64,000 bases of DNA from CBDHGY01 sp965263325 (GTDB taxonomy: Bacteria > Pseudomonadota > Alphaproteobacteria > Caulobacterales > Hyphomonadaceae). The position numbers and the translations under genes were made by a program. Every line of letters starts with the position of its first letter. The first letter of the stretch is position 1. Shown here in pieces: positions 57,932 through 64,000 of this stretch. The DNA is taken from assembly GCA_965263325.1 (NCBI GenBank), contig CBDHGY010000002.1:310001-374000 (forward strand), given 5' to 3'. The notes under the pieces were generated by a model. It was given only the letters and a program-made list of their open reading frames with translations, had not been told where the DNA came from and did no database searches.

Positions 57932-59719
57932 TCAGTTTGCCTCGGCAAGGGATGCATCTCTTATCGCCTTGAACTCGTTACCGTCATACCATTCAGGCCA
58001 GTCATCAGAGTTCAAAATACCGAGACTGACTTCGTATAGTGTGCCAACGTCCTGAACCATGCCAGACACATCCCAGTCATTCGCGTATTCGTCGCTTGGG
58101 GCGTGGTAGTCATTATTGGTATAGTTAGTCGCCATTTCGATGCCTGCAGCAACTCCGCCATCCACGAGATCGATACCGCCATCTGCATAGAGCATAGGCA
58201 CGCCCTTTTTCGCGAGTGAAATGTGATCTGATCTATAGAAGAAGCCAGCCTCAGGCTTACCATCAGGCACAAGTCGGCGTTCTTGCTGATCTAGAACGTC
58301 TTTCAATCGGTCTTCTAATTCTGATGCGCCGTAGCCAATGACGACCATATCATTTGAGGGGCCAGTGGGTAGCATGCCATCGATATTGATACCGGCAACG
58401 GTCTTATTGAGTGGCACAATGGGATTTTCCGCATAGTAAGCAGATCCTAGCAAACCTGACTCCTCCAGTGTGACCGCCAGAAACATGGCAGAACGCTCTG
58501 GCGCGTCTGCTACCAGTTTTTCTGCGATCTCCAGGATCGCCGTCGTGCCCGTCGCATTATCGACTGCGCCGTTATAAATGGTGTCACCTTCCCCCGGCTT
58601 CTTGCCGATGTGATCCCAATGCGCGGTAAACAGCATAAACTCGTCAGGATGCTCTGAACCTTCGATGATGCCGGCGACATTGCTTGATGTGCCGCGGGAG
58701 ATTTCCTGAACAATTTGACCAGACAATTTAGTGATGGGTAGTTCAACCGCTTGGAATCCCGGCCGCGCTGCCGCAGCTTTCAATTGTTGGAATTCTAGGC
58801 CGTTAAACTCAAACAACTGTTGCGCAAAATCAAGATGAAACCAACCTTCTATTTTGGCCCGGCCCGCTCCGCCATCATTTCGAACCAAGTCAGCTTGCGC
58901 GCCTGACCACGAGCTGGCCACGACATCCCAGCCATAGGACGCTGGCGCTGTTTCATGGATAACAAAGGCTGCGGCTGCGCCTTGTCTCGCAGCCTCTTCG
59001 AATTTGTAAGTCCACCGCCCATAATATGTCATGGCCCCGCCTTTGAAGAGCTCACCTTCAGGATTGGCATAGCCAGGATCATTGACCAGCATCAGAACTG
59101 TTTTGCCTTCAACGTCGACGCCAGCATAGTCGTTCCAGCCATATTCTGGAGCGTTCACACCGTAACCAACAAAAACCATGTCTGAATTTGAAACTGATAC
59201 GTCAGTTGTATTTTGGTGCTTGGTCCAAATGACAGTGTCCTCTGAAAGAAGAGGGGTAGTGGTCGCTGCTGGATCGTCTGAGTTCGACAAGATGTTTGAA
59301 ATGGTGAGTGATGATTGAGAAGGATCAATCGACTGCTCGATCATCTCCACGGTTTGCATGTACGACCCGTTATTGCCGGGTTTTAAACCGATACGCGCCA
59401 TTTCTTCCGCTATCCAAAGAGCCGAATTCTCACCCGCTTCAGTGCCAGGGCCGCGTCCTTCGAAAGCATCGTCGGACAGAGTTTTAATTCGCACATGGAA
59501 GTCCGCTTCGGTGATGTCTGTAGATGTGCTCTCTGGCAGTGGTCGCAACAATTCCGTTTTTGATTCATCTATCGTATCGCCGGGATCTTCAGACGTGTTT
59601 TCTGAAATTTCAGTCTCGTTAGCTTCGCTCGTCTCAAACGTCATGTCGCCCGTGTCGTCTGATCCCCCGCACGCAGCCAGCGCAAATACGGCCGCGATCG
59701 CAATCACTCGGTTCATCAT
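57932..59719 (-). CDS. M28-family zinc aminopeptidase, lipoprotein
   Basis: 595 aa from the ATG at 59719, chosen because AGGAGGGG lies just upstream; an in-frame start 14 codons earlier is not supported. The first residues MMNRVIAIAAVFALAACGG form a lipoprotein signal (Cys at about 17). A PA-like insert (VFVGYGVNAPEYGWNDY) precedes the M28 zinc site: AHWDHIGKK, NGAVDNATG and VTLEESGLLGS hold the His, Asp and Glu ligands. It likely cuts amino acids from peptides in the periplasm or outer membrane. The gene abuts rlmJ. Confidence 0.9.
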   Translation of the reverse strand: MMNRVIAIAAVFALAACGGSDDTGDMTFETSEANETEISENTSEDPGDTIDESKTELLRPLPESTSTDITEADFHVRIKTLSDDAFEGRGPGTEAGENSALWIAEEMARIGLKPGNNGSYMQTVEMIEQSIDPSQSSLTISNILSNSDDPAATTTPLLSEDTVIWTKHQNTTDVSVSNSDMVFVGYGVNAPEYGWNDYAGVDVEGKTVLMLVNDPGYANPEGELFKGGAMTYYGRWTYKFEEAARQGAAAAFVIHETAPASYGWDVVASSWSGAQADLVRNDGGAGRAKIEGWFHLDFAQQLFEFNGLEFQQLKAAAARPGFQAVELPITKLSGQIVQEISRGTSSNVAGIIEGSEHPDEFMLFTAHWDHIGKKPGEGDTIYNGAVDNATGTTAILEIAEKLVADAPERSAMFLAVTLEESGLLGSAYYAENPIVPLNKTVAGINIDGMLPTGPSNDMVVIGYGASELEDRLKDVLDQQERRLVPDGKPEAGFFYRSDHISLAKKGVPMLYADGGIDLVDGGVAAGIEMATNYTNNDYHAPSDEYANDWDVSGMVQDVGTLYEVSLGILNSDDWPEWYDGNEFKAIRDASLAEAN

Positions 59720-59763
59720 ACCAACCCCTCCTAGAGTCATAATTACCTGAGGGTCTGGCACGA

Positions 59764-60636
59764 TTATGCGCGCCGCGGCAAGAGTGCCTGAACTTCATTG
59801 GGTAGCGCGAGTGCTCCCAATGCCACATCTGAGTTATAGTATTTCAACGGCTGTGAGATGTCGTGTCGATATTTTGGTGTAAGTTTCACGTCTTGAGAGA
59901 GCATGCCGGCGCACCAGTCGCCTGATATGTAGAAGGGACAAGGCATCAACACTGGGCGGAACGCGTTCCATTGTGAAGCGAGCTTATGAAATAGAACCTT
60001 CATTCCATTTTTGTAGAAAGTCGGCGATCCAAGCATTTGCATCGCGACGCCGCCAGGTTTTAATCCGGCTTTCAAAGTGGCGTAAAAGTCATCTGTTGCG
60101 AGAGGCGATGCAATCTCGTCGATTTCGTCACTTTTGTGGGCTTCCTCACAAATATCAGTGGAGTCAATGATTACAATATCCCACTCCCCCGGACTGTTTG
60201 CGAGGAATTGAGCTCCGTCACCAATCTGTATGTCGACGCGCGGATCTTCGAGGCCTTGAGCGATATCGGGCAACCATTCTCGTGACACCCTGACAACTTC
60301 ACCATCGAGCTCGGCGAGAACGATGCGCTCTAAGCCGAGATACTTGGTGAGTTCCGTGACAGTGCCGCCGTCACCGCCACCGATTACCAGCGCAGATTTA
60401 GGATCCTGCACGCAAGCCAGCGGGATATGAACCATATGCTCATGATAGACATGATGAGTGGACTGCGTGAGCATCGTGACATTGTCCAGGAGCATCACGC
60501 GCCCATGCAGTTCTGTATCGATAATTTTAATATCCTGCCAATCTGACTTTACGTGTTCGAGCAATGAGGTTGCTTCAAAATAGATACCGTGGCTGGTATC
60601 GCATGGGTCGTCAAATCGGGTGGTGGGCATGGTCAT
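59764..60636 (-). CDS. speE: Spermidine synthase family protein
   Basis: 290 aa. It has FEATSLLEHVKSDWQDIKII, LMLLDN-type VMLLDNVTMLTQ, HEHMVHIPLA and VIGGGDGGTVTEL, the SpeE signature with the dcSAM-binding Gly-rich loop, then VRVSREWLPDIAQGL and DIVIIDSTDICEEA. It moves an aminopropyl group from decarboxylated SAM to putrescine to make spermidine, or acts on a related amine; the acceptor cannot be fixed here. The gene lies between the pirin and peptidase genes. Confidence 0.9.
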   Translation of the reverse strand: MTMPTTRFDDPCDTSHGIYFEATSLLEHVKSDWQDIKIIDTELHGRVMLLDNVTMLTQSTHHVYHEHMVHIPLACVQDPKSALVIGGGDGGTVTELTKYLGLERIVLAELDGEVVRVSREWLPDIAQGLEDPRVDIQIGDGAQFLANSPGEWDIVIIDSTDICEEAHKSDEIDEIASPLATDDFYATLKAGLKPGGVAMQMLGSPTFYKNGMKVLFHKLASQWNAFRPVLMPCPFYISGDWCAGMLSQDVKLTPKYRHDISQPLKYYNSDVALGALALPNEVQALLPRRA

Positions 60637-60660
60637 GATCGTTGGGATAATCAGCGTCGT

Positions 60661-61557
60661 TTATTCGGGCAAGGGGATGTGTTCTCCCTCGTCGAGTGAG
60701 CCAAATCGATCGGTTGAATAGCCGCTATCAATCCAGGTTTGCCAATCTGTTTTGGCCTGTTCGATCATGCTTTTATCAGAAGCCACAAAGTTCCAATCAA
60801 TAAAACGTTTGCCGTCCATCGTTTGGCCGCCGCAGATAATCCCTTTTGTTCCGGATGAAAATTCCGCCGTCACGTCCTTGCCTTCCGCAAGCACGATCAT
60901 CTTCCCTTCGGTAAAAGTTTGCCCGTCAATGGAGACAGACCCTGCAACCAAATAAATTGCGCGCTCATCAGCGGCGTCACCGGCAATTGTTATCTCAGAA
61001 TTCTCCGCGGCATCGATCGCCGCGTAGAGGATGCCCCATGGAAAATCGACAGGTGAGCTTTGACCAAATGCGGTGCCTGCAAGCACCCGGATCTCGGCAC
61101 CATTTATTTGTTGAACCGGTAATGTGCTTTCTGGATGATGGACAAAACTTGGTTCCATCATTTCATGCGTTTTGGGAAGAGCCACCCATGTCTGTAGACC
61201 ATGCATGGATTGTCCGGCCGCGCGTTCCTCTGGCGGGGTGCGCTCAGAGTGCGTGATGCCGCGGCCAGCTGTCATCCAATTCACGGCTCCTGGCCGAATG
61301 ACGATATCGCTACCAACGCTGTCGCGGTGGTGCATTGCGCCTTCGAACATGTACGTAACTGTCGCAAGGCCAATATGCGGATGTGGCCGAACGTCAAACC
61401 CTTCCCCAGGTGCATAGTCCACAGGGCCAAAATGATCGAAGAAAATAAACGGTCCAACCATTTTTCGCGCGTGGAATGGGAGTACGCGGCGTACCTTGAA
61501 TCCTCCGCCAAGATCATTTTGTCGAGGCTCGATTACCCGTTCTACAAATTCGGACAT
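60661..61557 (-). CDS. Pirin family protein
   Basis: 298 aa from the ATG at 61557, which has AGGAGG six bases upstream. Bicupin pirin features: VGPFIFFDHFGPVDYAPGEG, the metal-ligand run RPHPHIGLATVTYMFEG, the MHHRDSVG segment, and ITHSERTP. Pirins bind Fe and some have quercetinase activity; in bacteria some act on pyruvate dehydrogenase. Function of this copy not fixed. It is divergent from the uracil-DNA glycosylase-like gene. Confidence 0.92.
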   Translation of the reverse strand: MSEFVERVIEPRQNDLGGGFKVRRVLPFHARKMVGPFIFFDHFGPVDYAPGEGFDVRPHPHIGLATVTYMFEGAMHHRDSVGSDIVIRPGAVNWMTAGRGITHSERTPPEERAAGQSMHGLQTWVALPKTHEMMEPSFVHHPESTLPVQQINGAEIRVLAGTAFGQSSPVDFPWGILYAAIDAAENSEITIAGDAADERAIYLVAGSVSIDGQTFTEGKMIVLAEGKDVTAEFSSGTKGIICGGQTMDGKRFIDWNFVASDKSMIEQAKTDWQTWIDSGYSTDRFGSLDEGEHIPLPE

Positions 61558-61603
61558 TGAGAGCCTCCTTGGCACATGGGGTTTGATGGTCGAAATATGG
61601 GGT

Positions 61604-62245
61604 ATGACCGACGAACTTCAAACCTGTCTAAGACGAATTAAGGCTAGCCGACTTTGCGAGGCTGAAATGGACCGTCCGCCAAGGCCAGTACTGCAGGTCA
61701 GCAAAAGCGCGAAGATTTTGATCGTCGGGCAAGCGCCGGGCAATCTGGTGTTCCAGTCAGGCCGGCCATTTTCCGATCCATCTGGGGTACGTCTGCGAGA
61801 TTGGATGCAAATCAGCGAAGATGATTTTTATAATGAGACGAAAGTTGCCATTGTCCCCATGGGCTTTTGTTTTCCGGGCTACGACAAACACGGCGGAGAC
61901 TTGCCGCCGATGAAACGCTGCGCTGAAGAATGGCGGTCACAATTACTTGATTTGCTACCAAATATTCAGCTGACGTTGCTGATCGGCGGGTATGCTCAAA
62001 ATTGGCACTTAGGTAAAAAAGCAGCAAGAACGCTGACCGCCACTGTACAAAACTGGCGAGACTACCTAAGTGAACAAATAATCACAACGCCACATCCGAG
62101 CTGGCGCAATAATGGATGGCTAAAACGAAATCCATGGTTCGAACGCGAATTACTGCCAGAATTGCGGGCGCGTGTGCAGTTATTGCTGCCGCCTGCATTG
62201 TACTGCCTGTGCCGGGCTGCACCCCTGTCACGCAAAACGCGTTGA
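61604..62245 (+). CDS. Uracil-DNA glycosylase family protein
   Basis: 213 aa from the ATG at 61604; another ATG at 61586 is also possible. Features of the UDG superfamily: SAKILIVGQAPGNLVFQSG (GQAPG motif A), PFSDPSGVRLRDWMQIS, VPMGFCFPGY and, near the end, TTPHPSWRNNGW (motif B, HPS). This is the family often annotated as uracil-DNA glycosylase family without proven uracil activity. Its 3' end overlaps the following hydrolase gene by about 130 bases in another frame, which is unusually long. Confidence 0.85.
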   Translation: MTDELQTCLRRIKASRLCEAEMDRPPRPVLQVSKSAKILIVGQAPGNLVFQSGRPFSDPSGVRLRDWMQISEDDFYNETKVAIVPMGFCFPGYDKHGGDLPPMKRCAEEWRSQLLDLLPNIQLTLLIGGYAQNWHLGKKAARTLTATVQNWRDYLSEQIITTPHPSWRNNGWLKRNPWFERELLPELRARVQLLLPPALYCLCRAAPLSRKTR

Positions 62246-63159
62246 AATCTTCCGAGGTCCCCATGCCGCATTTTGATATCGAAGCGGAAAAATTTATTAG
62301 TTTTGACGGTACACCGCTTGGGCTGTCTGTTTGGGAAGCAGAAGGTGTGAAAGAACCTGAACACATTGTCGTCGGCATTCATGGAATGAATGATTGGGCC
62401 GGCGCATACCAGTTCGTTGCGCCAATCTGGGCGAAAGAAGGGGTAGCAGTCTACGCTTATGACCAACGAGGATTTGGGAGGTCTCCAAATAAAGGTATCT
62501 GGCCAAAGGAAGACCTACTTCGTGAAGATTTGCACACAGCGATCCGAGTTGCCCGCCAAAAACACCCTAACGCGGTTCTAACGGTGATTGGTATATCAAT
62601 GGGCGGCGCTGTCGCCATGTCGACCTTTAACACTGAAAAGCCAGTCGATGCTGACCGTTTAATTCTTTCGGGACCGGGATTGCGCGGATGGGGGGCGATG
62701 CGTCTTGCATATCGGCCAAGCTTATGGCTGTCGGCCCGTATCCGACCGGGTTGGGTGGTAACGCCGCCGCGCGGCGTCCGTATCGAACCATCTGATAATT
62801 GGGATCGGCTGGAAAAAATATGGGCAAATCCTCTGATGACGCGGTCTAACAGAATTGACCAGGTTCATGGTTGCGTCTCCGTAATGGAAAACGGGCACCG
62901 AGGTGCGCGAAATTTACCGAAGAATACGCTGCTATCTTATGGAGCAAATGATTTCGTGATCCCAAAACGTGCCGTGAAGCGAACATTCGGAATTCTGCCT
63001 GCCCACGTTCGCGGCGTTTATTACGAGAATGGCTACCACATGCTTTTGCGTGACAAGCAATCAGATGTCGTAGCATTAGATTATCTCGCATTTATGAGAG
63101 ACCCCGAGCGCGCACTCCCTAGCGGCGCTCCTGACTTGCCATATCGTGAGCAGCGTTGA
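62116..63159 (+). CDS. Alpha/beta hydrolase (monoacylglycerol lipase-like), lipoprotein
   Basis: 347 aa (start at 62116 or 62134). A signal segment GACAVIAAACIVLPVPGC ends in a possible lipobox. The hydrolase has HIVVGIHGMNDWAGAY (oxyanion region), YDQRGFGRSPNKG, the nucleophile elbow VIGISMGGAVA (Ser), and candidate Asp and His in YGANDFVIP and ENGYHMLLRD. It resembles serine aminopeptidase S33/lysophospholipase proteins acting on lipids at the cell surface. The signal peptide lies inside the overlap with the glycosylase gene, so the overlap is real. Confidence 0.87.
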   Translation: MAKTKSMVRTRITARIAGACAVIAAACIVLPVPGCTPVTQNALKSSEVPMPHFDIEAEKFISFDGTPLGLSVWEAEGVKEPEHIVVGIHGMNDWAGAYQFVAPIWAKEGVAVYAYDQRGFGRSPNKGIWPKEDLLREDLHTAIRVARQKHPNAVLTVIGISMGGAVAMSTFNTEKPVDADRLILSGPGLRGWGAMRLAYRPSLWLSARIRPGWVVTPPRGVRIEPSDNWDRLEKIWANPLMTRSNRIDQVHGCVSVMENGHRGARNLPKNTLLSYGANDFVIPKRAVKRTFGILPAHVRGVYYENGYHMLLRDKQSDVVALDYLAFMRDPERALPSGAPDLPYREQR

Positions 63160-63191
63160 CCACAAATGCAGGCAGGGATACAGCCGCGGGC

Positions 63192-64000
63192 ATGTTTGAT
63201 CATCCTTCATTTGATGCGCACGAGAGCGTCCATTCTTTTCACGACTCAGAGAGTGGATTGCGATGTATCATCGCGATTCACTCGACCCACCTTGGAGCCG
63301 CAGCGGGCGGCTGCCGCATGTGGCAGTATAAAACAGGTGATGCGCATATTACCGATGCGCTGAGGCTTGCCCAAGGTATGAGTTATAAAAACGCCATGGC
63401 AGGGCTTGAGCTTGGCGGAGGTAAAGCGGTGATCTGGGGAGATCCGCGCAAAGACAAGTCTCCAGAATTGTTCAGAGCATTCGGGCGAGCTGTTCAGAGT
63501 TTACAGGGCCGATATTACACAGCCGAAGATGTTGGTATTGATGTCGCAGATATCGAAATAGCTGCAACCGAAACGAGCTATGTTGCTGGCTTAAACTCAT
63601 CGGGCGCTGCGGCGAGCGGTGATCCATCACCGATTACCGCGATTGGTGTGTATCGCGGAATTTTAGAATGTGCGAAACGTGCGTTCGGCTCGGATGATCT
63701 AAACGGGCGAAAGATCGCTGTTCAGGGCGTTGGATCAGTGGGCGGGGATGTTGCGCGCCATGCTGCAAGAGCCGGTGCGGATGTTTTTATCGCTGACATT
63801 TCTGAAGAGGATCTTAAAACAGTTCAGACCGATACCGGGGCTACCGTCGTTGATCCTAATGATATCTACGATATCGACGTCGATATATTTTCTCCAAATG
63901 CATTGGGCGCTATCGTAAATGAGGGCACACTTGAACGACTGAAGTCAAAAGTAATCGCCGGCGGTGCAAACAATCAGCTAATAGTTCCCGAAATGGGCGA
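63192..64000 (+). CDS. Leucine dehydrogenase family protein (Glu/Leu/Phe/Val dehydrogenase), 3' end outside window
   Basis: About 269 residues are visible from the ATG at 63192, and the frame is still open at the window end. The start MFDHPSFDAHESVHSFHD and the sequence STHLGAAAGGCRMWQYKTG are leucine-dehydrogenase-like. MSYKNAMAGLELGGGKAVIW has the catalytic Lys region. The NAD domain follows with IAVQGVGSVGGDVARHA, and GGANNQLIVPEMG lies at the end of the window. It deaminates branched-chain amino acids to 2-oxo acids with NAD. The gene starts 32 bp after the hydrolase. Confidence 0.92.
   Translation, partial: MFDHPSFDAHESVHSFHDSESGLRCIIAIHSTHLGAAAGGCRMWQYKTGDAHITDALRLAQGMSYKNAMAGLELGGGKAVIWGDPRKDKSPELFRAFGRAVQSLQGRYYTAEDVGIDVADIEIAATETSYVAGLNSSGAAASGDPSPITAIGVYRGILECAKRAFGSDDLNGRKIAVQGVGSVGGDVARHAARAGADVFIADISEEDLKTVQTDTGATVVDPNDIYDIDVDIFSPNALGAIVNEGTLERLKSKVIAGGANNQLIVPEMG

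Noticed and set aside
1..64000. CRISPR array or insertion sequences
   Set aside because: I looked for regularly spaced repeats and for transposase frames with terminal repeats and saw neither; the only tandem repeat is the short one at the integrase.

Overview
The window is one contiguous piece of an alphaproteobacterial genome, probably a marine Hyphomonadaceae/Maricaulales-type bacterium. The clues are CoA-ester catabolism, a TonB-dependent receptor, an alphaproteobacterial Trb-type transfer region with DUF736/DUF2274/DUF2285 companions, and moderate G+C. The taxonomic placement is inference; there is no rRNA gene to support it.

Bases 1-20.64 kb hold catabolic genes. A six-gene minus-strand operon (about 6.3 to 0.55 kb: MFS carrier, two single-hotdog MaoC-type hydratases, type III CoA-transferase, CitE-like CoA lyase, acyl-CoA dehydrogenase) faces the tail of an IclR-type regulator. 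Its enzyme set resembles itaconate/citramalyl-CoA or mesaconyl-CoA routes. Next comes a second group: acyl-CoA dehydrogenases, an MFS carrier, an SDR, a crotonase, a Crp-like regulator, a TonB receptor, a 1202-aa carboxylic acid reductase and a second SDR. Together these suggest uptake and beta-oxidation-like processing of a hydrophobic or branched acid, with acid-to-aldehyde reduction.

Bases about 20.6-57.0 kb are an integrative and conjugative element (ICE) next to a tRNA-Ser(GCU) gene. It has a full trbBCDEJLFGI mating-channel operon (30.7 to 21.7 kb, minus), a DUF2285 regulator, ArdA, and a tra module (48.6-54.4 kb, plus) with DUF736, HTH, TraF-like peptidase, relaxase, coupling protein and a CopG-like protein. 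A tyrosine integrase lies beside the tRNA. The cargo sits between the two transfer modules. It consists of two exported SNase-like nucleases, an uncharacterised group (876-aa membrane protein, lipoprotein, papain-like peptidase), a Gabija-like pair (OLD nuclease plus UvrD-like helicase), and a SPARSA-like pair (SIR2-APAZ plus short Argonaute). A TIR-domain protein sits next to the integrase. The element thus carries several anti-invader modules together with its own anti-restriction protein. The left end is not resolved: I found no second copy of the tRNA 3' end.

Bases 57.1-64.0 kb are ordinary chromosome: RlmJ, an M28 peptidase, a spermidine synthase family protein, pirin, a uracil-DNA glycosylase family protein, an alpha/beta hydrolase lipoprotein, and the start of a leucine dehydrogenase family gene that runs off the window.

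The strongest candidates for closer study are the SPARSA and Gabija-like pairs carried in tandem on one ICE, the unexplained lipoprotein/cysteine-peptidase/membrane-protein group, a 74-bp nested inverted repeat just upstream of the tra operon (possible oriT or leader structure), and four 12-bp tandem repeats at the integrase start.
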